This document shows, in pieces, positions 38,551-51,148 of a DNA stretch of 64,000 nt (the first letter of the stretch is position 1; the number at the start of each line of letters is the position of its first letter). Source of the DNA: Henckelia pumila (lineage: Eukaryota > Streptophyta > Magnoliopsida > Lamiales > Gesneriaceae); NCBI RefSeq assembly GCF_033568475.1, contig NC_133123.1, forward strand, positions 150,861,753 through 150,925,752, given 5' to 3'. A model generated the notes under the pieces. The model saw nothing but the letters and a program-made list of their open reading frames with translations, was not told where the DNA came from and searched no databases. Position numbers and translations under genes: made by a program.

Positions 38551-38583
<33 letters not shown>
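38551..38583. repeat. (TAA)n microsatellite
   Basis: About eleven TAA units. Confidence 0.9.
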
Positions 38584-38585
<2 letters not shown>

Positions 38586-38894
38586 TAGATGAAATTGGGG
38601 GACCTCCCCATTGGACAACCGACACGCCTACATAATTTCACCTATTATTTATTTGTATTTTTTAAAAAAATATGGCTTCGTTTCTCTTCCATGTAAGCCT
38701 AGCTAGGTGAATATGGAACAAGCATAATCAATGGACAATAAATCAAGATTCCCCCATGCATAAACACACAAGCCCCACACCAAAAATATGTACCTATTAA
38801 CAAGTCATTTCACTTTTATACGATCGAAATCGAAAATTACCTTTTCAGTCCCATAACTTGCATTTCATTAATTTAATCAGTCTCAATACAAAAA

Positions 38895-38896
<2 letters not shown>

Positions 38897-38926
<30 letters not shown>
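38897..38926. repeat. (TA)n microsatellite
   Basis: About 15 TA units inside a degraded palindromic repeat (about 38840-39130). Confidence 0.9.
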
Positions 38927-38929
<3 letters not shown>

Positions 38930-39783
38930 TTTTAGCTCGATTTTAGTCTTTTTTTTAACCGTAATGTTGATATGACGACATCGGACATGTCAGTAATTTT
39001 TAGTTTTACATCTTTTTCTGATACTATATCAAAACTCTTGATGAAAAAAAAAATTAAAATTGAAACAAAAGTAACGACGACATGATAACAAAACGAAAAA
39101 CATGCAAGTTACGATCGGCCAAAAAATATAATTCTCCAAATCGAAAATCATTATCATAAAGGAAGTGAAAATTTAACTGTGATAACAGAATCCGAAAAGA
39201 AATACATCAATATTCATACATATTAATTTTCCATGAGTGGGTTTAATTTTTTTTTATCTTTTTCTCATTTTTTTTTACAGCACTGATATAGTACATTTTC
39301 ACAAGATAGCTAGGACCTAAACAACTTTAACAACCAACGTAGGAATTTGTGCTGCAATAACATTGGTGGCCGGAGGAACAAAAGATCTTGAAAAGGAGAT
39401 TTAATATCGATCTCGCTTGCTTTGGTGTGGTCGTAATATATATTATCAGTCCTTTTCCTTCCCTCTGATTCTTGGATTTGCAGCCCTTTTAGTTATTCAT
39501 CATGTCCAAAAAAAAGAAGAAGAATCTATGCCCCCTTCTTCTTGGAATATTGATCTTTAGTATCTTTTCTTTGCTCCTTTTTCCTCCATCCACTCGAATT
39601 CCTAAAAACATAACCATGTTTAAGCAACCACTTCGTATCCGTCGTCGCTTTTTTTTTAAACACCTTTTTATATATATGTGTGTCATTAATATTATATTAA
39701 TGATGAAAAATAGTTGAGAAAGTGAATGGTTGCTAACCAGCAGCTTGTAGGGCATGCATGTCTTGATTTTTATAATACTAAAA

Positions 39784-41641
39784 TTAATGAAATGAAAACA
39801 AGCTGTAGCTGAATCCTGCTGACTGATTCATAATCTTTGGTCTTGGGTCATCCACTTCCATCAACACCTCTGATCTGTCAACCTGAAAATGATGTTATAT
39901 TTTGTCCATCTTTAGCCATTATATAATATAGATATACATACATATATACACATATAATTGAAGAATTTGATATGATAAATTAATATATTATAGAATTATA
40001 GTATATATACCTCATGGGGAAGTGGATTTGGGATTTGGGGTTGTTGAAACACAAGAGAGTTATTATCCAAGTTAGGATATTGATAATTATGTGGAGTTGT
40101 GGGGTTGCATTGTTGTTGCACATTTGGTAATGGAGATGGCAAGCTACTTAAATTCTGCATGCATTTATCAGACACAAGAGATAAATGAGATTTGATATAT
40201 GGAAATTTGATTGTGTAATTAAAGAATACGATGAAATTATGATAATGACGACGACGATGGTGATGATGATTATAATAATTGTTACGAAGAAAAGATATTT
40301 TGTATAACCTGATCAGGCCTAGTCATGAAGGATTCCAAGTCCATCCTGAAATCATAGAACATGGGATTCAAAGAAGCAAGCTTCATCGAGAGGAACTGCA
40401 AATTGTTGGGACAATAATCTGTTATAATTGAGCCTCGAACATGATAAATGGTTGCAGAACGTATATATTTGTAGTGGGTTTTGAGAGAATTATTAATTAA
40501 TGTATTAAAAATGATCATTAATTACCTCAACTTGATTTTGGAGGGATTGGACATAGTTGATAATTTCATCCAACATGAGGGCCTTTCCAGTCACCTGTAC
40601 ACCAATCAAGCCACATGAATATGGCACCAAAAATAAATACAAATTAAAACAACACAAACAAAATGTGGCATTGAATATTAATTAAATAATATATAGACAA
40701 TTAATTAATCATGTTACGACAAAAAAAATATTTGAAAGTATTGTCACCTTTTCACAACCAGGAACAAGAGTTTGGAGTAGTTTCATTCTTTCACTGATTC
40801 TCTCCCTCCTCACCTGAATATTTTTTTTAAAAAAAAATACATAAACAAAACTTAGGATATACAAAAACAAGACTAAAATATTGGAATTTCTTCTCTCTTT
40901 CTTTTTTTTCAAAAAATAAATTTTTTAATATAATAAATAAATAATATGATACCCTTTCAGCAAGGCTGTGGCTATCTGTTGCCTGACCCCTTCTAGCCCT
41001 TACATGAATGTATCCTGTTGGAGCCTCTTCTGCTTCTTTCTTCTCATTTTTCTTGTTGTTTTCCTTCTTTGCTTCGCTATTCTTCCCTTTCCTCTCCTTC
41101 TTACCTTTCATTTCTCTCATATCCTATACACATAAATCAAAATTGAATGTCGGATCAAGAAAATAGTTATAAAATCGCCCCCGAAATCTTACATACATAA
41201 ACAACATCAGCAACAACAACAACAACAATAACAAGAACGCAGGTCGATCTTTATCCGTTAGACGGGTGAAAAAGAGCAGAGAACCTTGGACTGAGCAGAG
41301 TTTGAGGAAGAGGCCACTTTGCATCTCCTCTTCTTGGAAATGGGATTAATATTGGTTTTTTGAACAAGATGGTTGTTGTTGTTGTTACAATAATTATGAT
41401 CATCATCACACTTATAAAAATGAGTGACAATGGAGGAAGAATCCATGCTATTCTTGTTGGTTACACTGAGAACAGAGGCGTCATTATTGGTAATGGCAGT
41501 GACTTTTGTACTGTGGTCAAGGCTCTGAAAAGCTTGCTGCTGCTGTGGCTGGTAAAACTGGTCAGCAAACAAGGCATTGTGTGGATCAAGATCCGAGTCG
41601 AGGAGAAAAGGGTGGTGCTGGATCGAAGAAAAGGCTGCCAT
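39784..41641 (-). CDS. bHLH137: bHLH transcription factor, bHLH137-like
   Basis: Seven exons join in phase: 41285-41641, 40953-41123, 40748-40813, 40526-40594, 40309-40395, 40011-40154, 39784-39882, giving 330 aa. The N-terminus [17 protein letters not shown] is followed by Gln- and Asn-rich low-complexity sequence, a nuclear-targeting-type KKRRCK, a Lys/Glu-rich charged stretch, and a complete bHLH domain. The basic region contains [20 protein letters not shown] (H, E and R at the DNA-contact positions, so G-box binding is expected); helices contain [15 protein letters not shown] and [13 protein letters not shown], then [12 protein letters not shown]. The C-terminus reads [14 protein letters not shown]. 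This matches plant bHLH subfamily XII. An upstream in-frame ATG pair (41773, 41767) lies at or before the likely transcript start and was rejected. The orthology is likely but not proven. Confidence 0.92.
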
Positions 41642-41791
41642 TTTTTTTTTCTTTTGCTTTCTCGGTGCTTTGGAATTTGGAGACGGGGGTGAGGATTCAA
41701 GAAAGCGATGGAAGAGAGGAGTGATGCAGTTTTTGTAGCAGAGAGATGAATTGTGGGTCTCGGACATTCTCAAGAGCTTTGTGGCTTTACC

Positions 41792-41800
41792 TTTATATAA
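41792..41800 (-). promoter_or_regulatory. TATA box of the bHLH gene
   Basis: On the minus strand a TTATATAAAG motif lies about 150 bases upstream of the chosen ATG at 41641. A transcript start some 30 bases downstream (about 41760) gives a 5' UTR near 120 nt and leaves the upstream in-frame ATGs outside or at the very edge of the mRNA. Confidence 0.6.
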
Positions 41801-41801
41801 G

Positions 41802-42423
41802 CATACGAGAGATTTGCAATATTAATATGGTTTGTTGAAATAATATTATATTAAGGAGTTTTTTGAAATTTCTTTAGTTTGTATTCCTTTTAGCTGTGTG
41901 TGTGGTGGTGTTATTATATCATATATAATAAATTAAATGTTCCATAAGATATATATCCATATAAACTATTGAGCTTAGTTCGTTTTGGGGTCATGTTTGG
42001 AAAAGTGGATTTCAAATATGTCCATGAGCGTCATTTTAAATGCATTCTCCAAATACTTGTTCGAATCAATTTTGGGAAGGTCCGAACTGCTGTGTGTCAA
42101 GCACGTTTCAACACGTCGAAAGTCTTTGTGAAACCCCGGGTTTGGATGGTTCGAATCCAAATCTGTCGGTGCGATCTCTTCTAGCTTTCCGAATTATGTT
42201 TATAAGTGTTTTGGATCTTGATTTGAAATATTGATTTTCTTAATTAATAATCCTATGATCATACTTCAATATCTGATTGTGTAAAACAGAACTCGAGTCA
42301 TTATATTTCAAATTTGTCGATCCAAGGGCAATGTAAAGATTTTTTTTTTTTAAGAAATGGAGCGGCATAATGAAATTAATTGAGTTATTTTTAAAAGAAA
42401 AATAAAAAAATAAAAGTTCACTA
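41802..42423. other. Upstream flank of the bHLH gene
   Basis: No gene was recognised. The stretch 41970-42235 is less AT-rich than its surroundings and carries a chance box B-like GGTTCGAATCC at about 42150, with no tRNA fold around it. Confidence 0.5.
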
Positions 42424-43266
42424 GTGTCACAGGGGCTATGCGATGCAGCGGAATATCGCACACTTTTTCCAACCCTTGTACAGGTAGACTTGCACGCACT
42501 CAAGCCTATCACCCTCTCTCTCGTTTTGCATTTGTGTTTGATTATATTTTCTGTATATAACTCATACAAAGCCAAGCATGCAAGAACAATGTCAAGGGCA
42601 CACGAAATTACAGGCAAAACTGCCCAACCTTGCACTAACCAGTGGCGGAGCCACATATAACTTCACCCGGGATTTAGCCCGGATGGCCCCGAAAAAATTT
42701 TAAAATTTTATATATATTGATCTTGGGAAAATTTTAGATTAATTTGATAGTAGCCGGGTGATTCGATTCAAAAATTTAAATAATTCTAGACTTTAAAATT
42801 TTAGCTCGGATAGTTTAAAAATTTTGGCTCTGCCATTGGCACTAACACAATAGTTCACAATACAAAGATACAAAATGTCAATGGCTTGCACACAAAAAGG
42901 CTTACAACTCGAGTATGTATCAGCCTTGTGCAACTCATGGCCATAAACTCGAAATACATGCAGAAATTACAAGTAACTGCATTGGACAGGTGTCGCAACA
43001 GTGGGAGGACAAGTGCAACTGCCACATGCATGCATCTATGTCTGAATGCCACTTGTTTGGGCTGTCTTTCAAGTGTCCAACTGACTTGTAATTGCCCCAC
43101 ATCATCCAAAAACGCCCCCTTTGATTCTCCAACATCAGTCCAACTCGAATTAAGCTTAGTCCACCCAACTAAACTCAATGTAGCCAACTCTTTTCTGCAT
43201 CAAACATATTCCTGCAATGTGCCAATCAAATATGTCTATGTTATGCACTACATAACTAAGTGCTAG
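42424..43266 (+). pseudogene. Unidentified open frame split by a hAT MITE
   Basis: The frame runs from 42424 to the MITE at 42640. If the MITE and one copy of its 8-bp duplication (42640-42846 out) are ignored, it continues in the same phase from 42847 to a stop at 43264-43266, 211 codons in all. Base composition is clearly less AT-rich than the flanks. Visible text includes HALKPITLSLVLHLC before the insertion and CMHLCLNATCLGCLSSVQL after it; no domain was recognised. It starts at a GTG, not an obvious ATG. It may be a relic of a retroelement or a chance frame, so function is unknown. Confidence 0.35.
42640..42838. mobile_element. hAT-type MITE (copy 2), perfect 8-bp TSD
   Basis: The 199-bp element begins CAGTGGCGGAGCCACATATA and ends TTTTGGCTCTGCCATTG. 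It is flanked by GCACTAAC at 42632-42639 and 42839-42846, an exact 8-bp target-site duplication. It matches the element at 1741-1959 along its whole length with a few internal differences. No coding capacity. Confidence 0.92.
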
Positions 43267-44168
43267 ACATCAACACTAACATCATGACACTCCGCATCAG
43301 TGCCATGAAATCGACCCAACTTCAAGGTTCTAACAACTAGCCATATGCCATACCTTTCAATATTTTTAACCCATTTTAAAATATATATTCTCAATATATC
43401 TAAACATAATTTTAAAAAATAAAAATAAAAATAAGTAAATGCTTATAGGGAATAGAACTTCTCCATCCAAATATACATTATAGGATTGATCTTGATGTTA
43501 TAATACAAGCATGGAGATATATTGCATCGCCAATATTTAAACATAAATGTTGTTGCACTCCAACAGTCTTTTCCTAATAATACATCAAATTATACCACCA
43601 TTGGCATCTTAGTTAAATTGTAAAAAAAGTTTTATGGATATAATACAATGAGCGTATTAAATCTTTTTCAGTCGTTTTATAGTATTTCATTGTTTAAATT
43701 AACGAAAATATTTTTTCAATTCGATCATTCTACTAGCACGAATATTGTTCTATAAGCTCACAAATCGTTTTAAAAGATTGTTATGAATCCCACATACAAT
43801 GTATGTAATTAAGGACATTATAAATATTGATATATCTAAGTATTATATTTTATGATGAAAGCCATCCAATATGGCATACACTTGCTCGTTTGATGTGTGT
43901 GTCAAAATCTTAGTATTAAATAGACAATTCTTTCTTGTGCGCAGTTAGGACACTACATTTGATTGGTCTAGGCACTCATAATATTGAATTAATGTGTCGA
44001 CAATTAATGTAGATACATCTATAGAGCAAGACAAGACAAGAAATGACTCACCTGCATATTTCTTTTGAATTTTTTTTTTGGAAATTTTGTAATTACCATT
44101 GATATTTTTATCCGAGTCCGATCGGGCGAATCATTAGAAGATGCGAGAGGCAGCATCCTTGGATTGTA
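43267..44168. other. Gene-free stretch
   Basis: AT-rich sequence with no recognised gene, repeat or RNA. Confidence 0.5.
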
Positions 44169-44426
44169 GATCTGTTGAAAAAAATGTGAATGAATTAAAC
44201 GATATAAAGAAAGAGTTTGTATTGGAAGAATTTAATGTTGTTTCACTCCTTAATTAGTCCAACTTATGTATTTTATAAATTAATTAGTTCAACTTTAGAT
44301 TATGAGATTGGATCCTTAGGGCACCGGATGTTCTCTACCCATAATCCAAAGTTGGACTAATTAAGGAGTGAAACACACTCTTTTTTCTATATCATTTAAT
44401 TCATTCACCTTTTTTTCAACAAGATC
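44169..44426. repeat. Long foldback (inverted repeat) element
   Basis: Two arms of about 80-95 bases are inverted copies: GATCTGTTGAAAAAAA at the left against TTTTTTTCAACAAGATC at the right, GTGAATGAATTAAACGATAT against ATATCATTTAATTCATTCAC, and TTTCACTCCTTAATTAGTCC against GGACTAATTAAGGAGTGAAA. The left arm has a 15-20 base insertion. The loop is about 75 bases. The length and arm identity fit a foldback MITE that could give a double-stranded RNA if transcribed. Confidence 0.8.
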
Positions 44427-44489
44427 GGCTCATGAGTACGTTCGATTCAATCTCAAAGATTTACTGTAATATATATATATATATACATA

Positions 44490-44849
44490 CTAGTATTGCG
44501 TTGCACGCGTTACGTGCTCGTGCATTTCGTTTTTTAATGAAAAAAATAAATAATAAATTGTAAAATTAAAAAATAATAAAAATATAACGATTTCCAAAAC
44601 AAATATTCACAAAAAATATATATATCTTATAAAGTAAGTGTCATTTTTGTAAATAAAATAATATCAAAGGGCACAAAGTTAGCTTTTAATGGCTAGAAAA
44701 GAGTAAACCGTATAAAATGACTATTTTGCCCAATAATTTTGGTTTTATTGAAAATTAAGTTAGGAGATAACGGTAATTTCAAATTAAGCTTGATCAATTA
44801 ATTGAAAGTTTGTTAATTAGATGGTCTCTACTTTAATAAGATGGTAAGA
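44490..44849 (-). mobile_element. Small non-autonomous Helitron
   Basis: On the minus strand it begins TCTTACCATCTTATTAAAG and ends with a GCACG-TAACG-CGTGC hairpin, about ten bases and CTAG. The neighbouring bases are A and T, as expected. Its 5' end is close to that of the Helitron at 37567-37831. Length 360 bp, no coding capacity. Confidence 0.7.
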
Positions 44850-46261
44850 TATATATATATATATATACTTTGCGTTCTTAGTTACGATTCTCGGATTCTG
44901 TATGGCTACGAATATTAATTGGTATAAAACGTGGTTAATCAAGCTACTTATGCTTAGTTTTATTTTTCAACAATGAAAGAAATGCATTTATCAAACATCC
45001 CTAATTTATTTTGAATTTATTGTAGTTCGTAAAATTTTTTATTTTATTATTTAGTTGAAAGGGATGGGGAAGGTATATATAATTAAAGGGATATTAAAGA
45101 GACGGTAGCCCTTTAATTTTACTTATAATTTTATTTTTAATTTCTTTCTATTTTCCCCCTTTTGTCTTTTTGGGTCATTTGTATAAGAACGGGGTCAGCA
45201 AATCAGAAAACTGTACAGCCCATACTATACGATTCAGGTAATATGTTATCATGGAAAAATTGATTTCCGGACAATTATTCCATGTGCTCCAACAAATTAT
45301 ATACATGTACTCGTACAAAATTTATATATATTTCCTTTTATATATATATATTATATTTTGAAAACCTATATGAGCACCAACTGAGGTGACATCTTGCATA
45401 TTCAATATTAAGTGAATGTCATGTGAGTCGGTTCTCATGTAGATGTCTACGATAGTTGTTCATGAGATCAAAACTATATATATCACATTTATTTATGGTT
45501 TTTTTTTTATAGAATGATTTTGTTGCAATTGAATTTGAACTTGAGATCTCATTTCAAACCTAATAAATTAGTGTTAGATGAGATATAAGTCATGCTCGTC
45601 TATTGCTTTTTGATGATGATGACAAAAAACTTTTATTTTTTAAGAACATTATTGTTCACTTTAACAATAAAACAAGTGCATTTCATCTCTGATAGAATTA
45701 AAAATCTAGAGTTATTCAAAATATCAATTAATTTTTAATTGCTCAAAAAAATCTATTAAAGTACAAAAGGTACAACTGTAAAATGTAAAAAAAATTGTTT
45801 GATTCGATCTATGAACATTTGACTAAAAAATATCTCAAAATCACATACTCATTTTCATTTCTATTAAAAAATAATCACAATAAAAATTATAAACACTAGT
45901 TAATTCATTATTTTCTCCTCCATATTTTTTCGCTATTCTTTCGACTTTACAAAGTAACGTTAATAACCTTTTACAATAGTTTAAAATCAGAATTATTATT
46001 TAAACACCATTATTTTTTATTTTTCGACTTCTGATAATAAAACCTCGCGAGATTTAAAATAATTTTTGTTAAAGTTTTAATAAAATTTTATTACACTACA
46101 CAACAAAAATATAATATTTTATTGTCCCAGAAATTGAAAATAATAATAATTACTTTTAATAAGTAAAACTTATGTTTTTATTTAGTATTAAATAAATATA
46201 TGTTTCAATTAATTTTCATAATTTTAATTAATCCACGGTGTAATTTTGATCATAACTTAGA
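44850..46261. other. Gene-free stretch
   Basis: AT-rich sequence with short TA microsatellites (44850-44868, near 45320-45355). No gene or element could be assigned. Confidence 0.5.
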
Positions 46262-46400
46262 ATTTTATGAGACAGATCTGTTATTTGATCCTACCCATTT
46301 AAGAAGTAATGTTTTAATAGCAAAAAAATTATTTTTCATTGTAAATATGGGTCGAGCTAATAAATACACCTCACGGATAAAAATCTTTGAGACCACGTGA
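46262..46400. repeat. Dispersed repeat of the GAGAC/GTCTC family
   Basis: It carries TTATGAGACAGATCTGTTAT, GATCCTACCCATTTAAGAAG, an A/T-rich core with TTATTTTTCATTGTAAATAT, GGGTCGAGC and TTTGAGACCACGTGATC, an inverted-orientation relative of 35700-35872. Confidence 0.6.
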
Positions 46401-46508
46401 TCACATGAAACATATCGTTGGTTAATATAATCATTCACCATACACACACGTGATTGAGATGAAAGATGAACTATTTAATTTTAAAAATTTGTCTACCTGA
46501 AATACTTA

Positions 46509-46962
46509 CAGTATGTTTGGAATCACTAATTTATAACAATAGATTTGGTTTTGGTGGGATTTGGAATTGAAAATAACGTTTTAGTGTTTGGCAAAACGAG
46601 ATTTTAAAACGGGATTGGTATTTGATGGGATTTCATGAAATTTCATTTAACTAAGTGAAATTCTTATAAAATTGGTCGGATTTCATGAAATTTAATGGGA
46701 TTTGGGTTTATAAAAATAATAAAATTATTTTTAATAATAAATGTATATACGTTAGTTATAAATTTTAAATTTTCTTCAAATTTTTTTTTACAAAATATCA
46801 TTTATATATAATTTATAATATCAAATTTCAAATATATTTTAACTTTTTGCCAAACACCAAAATGGAATTCCAATTTCATGTACTTAAAATCCAATTCAAA
46901 TTTCAAATTCAATTCCAATTCCAATTTTAAATTCTATTTTTTAGATATTCAAACACGCACTG
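46509..46962. mobile_element. PIF/Harbinger-type MITE with TTA TSD
   Basis: The 454-bp element begins CAGTATGTTTGGAATC and ends GATATTCAAACACGCACTG, giving inverted ends. TTA flanks both sides (46506-46508 and 46963-46965), the 3-bp target typical of PIF/Harbinger elements. GTTTGGCAAAACG near the left and TTGCCAAACACC near the right show a second inverted match. No coding capacity. Confidence 0.8.
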
Positions 46963-46965
46963 TTA

Positions 46966-49900
46966 CGGATATGACAGTCTGTATTTCCAGATACATATGA
47001 CTACGATTTTGAAATAGTAGCATTATGAATTTCAAAATCAAACGAGACACAAATTATTAGAGTCATGTTGTATTTTCATGGAGGAACTCTTTCTTGTCTT
47101 AATCTAAGCATGAATGTCTTTGAAATTTTGACAGCTAAAAAACTCGAGCTCCAAGTCAAACAAGATAGAAGAAGGAATGATGCAGAATAAATTAGAAAAT
47201 CAAATTTGGGTATTTATCCATAGTTTAAGCTACATGTAAATTGAAGATTACGCATTAAATTACACATTACACTTAAAATTAACGAATTATACTAAATGAA
47301 CTTTTGAAATATTTTTTCTGAATAAAGTACAAGGACAATTTTTATCTATACATCCAAAAAAAAACTGTTGATTATCTTTAAAAAAAAAAAAAAAAAAACA
47401 CACTCACGGCTCGCACTCAGCCAGTATACGCGCTATATCCATGGACGGATGTCATGCATATGGTTATGCTTCGCCATGAACCCAGGTCCGGAGCCATTTA
47501 GTTATGATCCATAATAATTCTACTCTTATTTTTGAATTTAGATATCACTACATCCATCTCTAATATAAAGATCATATTTCTTTTTTCCTTCGTCTCAAAC
47601 ATATATGCAATATTCCAGTTTCCACGTTTTCAATAAGCGATTTTGGACATTGGAATTTTGGTAATATATCCAATAATATCGGTTCTACTTCTAACAAAAT
47701 AAATATGTTGTAGTAATAATTTATTTATGATATAGATTATAATGGTACTCCAAATTATGTGGATATATAATCAAATCAAATTACAGAACGTGTAGAATTA
47801 CTAGAATATGTTTTTTTCAAATGTGTGCGTATCCCATTTTTCTTGGAAATTTGGAACCGTAATTGATGGCGCGGTTGTGTGCATGAATTTGCACAAATCC
47901 TTAGACAAGAAAATTTAATAAAGGTGATTGGACATTTGGCCTTTTTTTGCGACATTCTGGCTCGCAAATATCTAATGTGAATAGTGGAAAACATATTTGT
48001 CTTGTATTTTCAAAAACATTTATCCGTAAACATATACAATGTGTGTTTCTTAAATATTTTGGAAAAATAAGGTTTATCAATTTTAAGAACGCGCGACCTC
48101 ATCTATAATGAGTTATCTTAATTTTTTATGGCAAAATGACACTTTTTTTTTTCTAACATTTATTTTTTGCGATTATAGTTTTCAATGTTGTCGAATTGTG
48201 ATATTATTATTATGTTATTTTTTGTTTTTTGTGGTATAGATATGTGCTGATGTGATATTGTCATGTATATTAATATCACATTAACATTGTATTTAAATGA
48301 TAAAAATTGTCCAAAATAAAAACCTCAAGATTAAATGTTAAATTTAATAAGAACATAATCGACATAGATAAGAAAGAAACAAAATACATGATAAAAAAAT
48401 ATTTTTTAAAAAAATCAATAGATTTAAAAAAACAGCTAGCAAATTAAAGTTCCTCATGCACAAGTTTCATATGCATGAATTTGCATAATGTTGGACATTC
48501 ATCGTCTAGTTCCATTGACAACTAGATAGAAGGGAAAATTCCGCGATGACAAGTCGAATCCCAGCTTGCGTTGGTTCTTTACTATAAGCTATATTCGATC
48601 TCGAAAGTTTGAAGTATTCACGGCTGTTAAAAGTCAACAAATGATAATCTCCAATTTAAAGATAAAGAATAGCATAAATATCTAAAATTTAAAATTAATA
48701 ATATCATTAATTGTGTACTCTATTTTCAAAATTATTGGCATCCCTCAACTAAATTATTGTTTTTAACTGAAGCTTCATTAATTTATATGAAAATACATGT
48801 ATTATATAATATATATATATATATACACACAACACACGCAAATATAAATTATATAATATATAATATTATATATGCACACGACACACACAAAAATTAAAAT
48901 TAATTATAATTTAGGTAATGTGTCTTTATGTTATTTCGATTTTAATCTTCCATACTAGGATATTTTAAGGGATAATCTCAGTCATGTGGCTTTAATTATT
49001 AAACATCAAACATAAAAAAATATATATAATGGATCATATTTTTGAGTAACGTAATAAAATTTTGTGTCAGTTCTGATGCATTAAAATGGCAGCAGAAAGA
49101 GACCAATGATGAAAAAATATGATGAGCATATGTCAAATCAATATATAAATAAAATATTAAAGCCGTGGCAGAATTCACTTCTCATACGCCACATTTTTTA
49201 GAACACAGAAAGCTGAAACCTGCCTGGAGAGATAATTGAGTACAAAAGACACAAAAAATAACTCATTTTTAAACAATTAAATAATTATATAAAAGTAATA
49301 GTAATTAGTAAACCTTTTTTAAGTTTGAAATAAAATTCAAATTTTTTTTGAAAGAAAATTCAATTGAATATCAAACAAACAAATAAATAAATTCGTTGAT
49401 TTGGCTTTAATTATGAAATTTTATATTCATTGAAAAATATTTTATGCAAACGTATACGAGTAAGTAAAATAGTCAACAAATACAATTATGTGGCATATAT
49501 GCTCGTGTTTCGTACTAGGAAATATGGGTGATTCCCATGTTAGGTATTTTCCCATAATCTTTTAAAAACATTTTAGGTTGAGCTTATCTGCAAGAATTTA
49601 AGGTTTTAGATTTTAAATTAAATCTGTATGATATATTGTTTGAATGAATTTGTGTCGGATGAATTCTAAATATAATTTTTTTACTAATCTGTGTAGATGC
49701 AATAGTAATTATTAACGGATTTGAAATACAAATAAACATATTCAATTACATAGAAACTATACATTTTTAATGCCTATACCATTTCAAATTGCATTAAAGA
49801 TCGTATAACCCAAAAAATAATTTTAAGAGTAATGCTAGCTAGATGTACTCTCTATTCAAGATAATACAATATAATAACAAAAAAATAAAAGAGATGTACG

Positions 49901-50775
49901 TATTTAGATTAAATAATACGTACGTTTGTCATTTATAACGTAAAATATGTTTGAGTATAGCCTGAAACTCACATCCAAAATTTTCCAAACTTTAATTAAG
50001 TCACTCTGAATTAGGTTTAGCTTTAATTATATTTATATATAATTCCAAACATATTGGATTAATTAAATATTAGACATGAAATGGAATAAAACAAACTTTC
50101 TTGAATTGAATCGGATTCAAAATTTTCTCCCTCAATGTTTAAAAAATCAAAATAAAAAATACATATAGGCATAAAAAAATTATTGAATCTATTTGTATAT
50201 TCGGTTAGAATTTGACTACCAAATCGAGGAGCATATTGGAGATGAACTGGTCGGTTTGATTGAGATGTGACATATTTGAAGCTTTAATTACATGCATTGA
50301 AACATCTAGGTCGTAAGTTGTTACTGGAAAAAAAAACTAAATAAATATATATATATAAATAAAATTGACCATTCATAGATTCAATAAGATACCATGTTTT
50401 TCAGTAAAATTCACACACACACCAACTTTTTATAGTTATCTTGATCCTACAACAATACCATATATATTGCATGCGTGTCTGAAATGCGACTTCAAATTTA
50501 TGTTCAATACTTTATATTCAATACGTTACGTAAGTGGTACAACTATATTTTTGGTAAATGAATGATATATTATCTGTCGTATACAATGTATACATCAATT
50601 TGGAATGCTTTAATCTGATATAGATTTTATTATTTGAAAATTAAATATTCAATATTATCTATATCATATTATTAAACTTGATACCTTTTAATGTCATGGT
50701 TCATTGTCACAATAATATTCCTTTGATAGCTCTTTAATTAGGAAATATTATAGTATTTTGGTGGATATTTATATG
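46966..50775. other. Gene-free stretch
   Basis: No gene was recognised. A non-AT-rich fragment next to a long A-run lies at about 47380-47515, possibly a SINE remnant in reverse. A degraded palindromic repeat covers about 48130-48450. TA microsatellites lie near 48805-48830. The rest is AT-rich and unassigned. Confidence 0.5.
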
Positions 50776-51083
50776 TGTAGAACCGAGCGCTTGCCGTTTT
50801 AAAGCTGTAGCTGGTGGTAATGTTGCAACTCAAAATTTTTAAACCTAGCACGGACAATTATTGCACCCTAACAATCTTCCTCCCAATAATTGCACTTCTT
50901 GCAATAATAAGAATCGAACTCATGACCTTGACTCTGATATCAATTATAGGACCGAGCGCTTGCCGCTTTATCAAAAGCTATAGCTGCTGGTAATGGTGCA
51001 ACTCAAATCTTTTAAACCGCACAGCAGCTCAAGCTTCATGGTTAGATCGATCTACCAGCAGGGACAATTATTGCACCCCAACA
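50776..51083 (-). mobile_element. TRIM (terminal-repeat retrotransposon in miniature)
   Basis: Read on the minus strand, the 5' LTR (51083-50945, 139 bp) begins TGTTGGGGTGCAATAATTG and ends GCTCGGTCCTATA. It is followed by TGATATCAGAGTC, close to the TGGTATCAGAGC primer-binding site that pairs with initiator methionine tRNA. About 70 bases later comes a purine tract, GGGAGGAAGA, then the 3' LTR (50873-50776, 98 bp) starting TGTTAGGGTGCAATAATTG and ending GCTCGGTTCTACA. The 3' LTR lacks about 41 internal bases of the other. A perfect 5-bp target-site duplication ATATG lies at 50771-50775 and 51084-51088. It has no coding capacity and would depend on enzymes supplied in trans. Confidence 0.88.
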
Positions 51084-51148
51084 ATATGTGAAATGTCATT
51101 TTTGTTTTTTTTTTGTTTTTGGTTTTATTTTCATAATTTATTTTTTTT

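Noticed and set aside
41285-41773. Longer bHLH N-terminus starting at 41773 or 41767
   Set aside because: A TATA box at 41792-41800 puts the transcript start at about these ATGs, and MAAFS at 41641 matches the family start.
42085-42185. Possible tRNA gene
   Set aside because: GGTTCGAATCC matches a box B, but there is no box A at the right distance and no cloverleaf.
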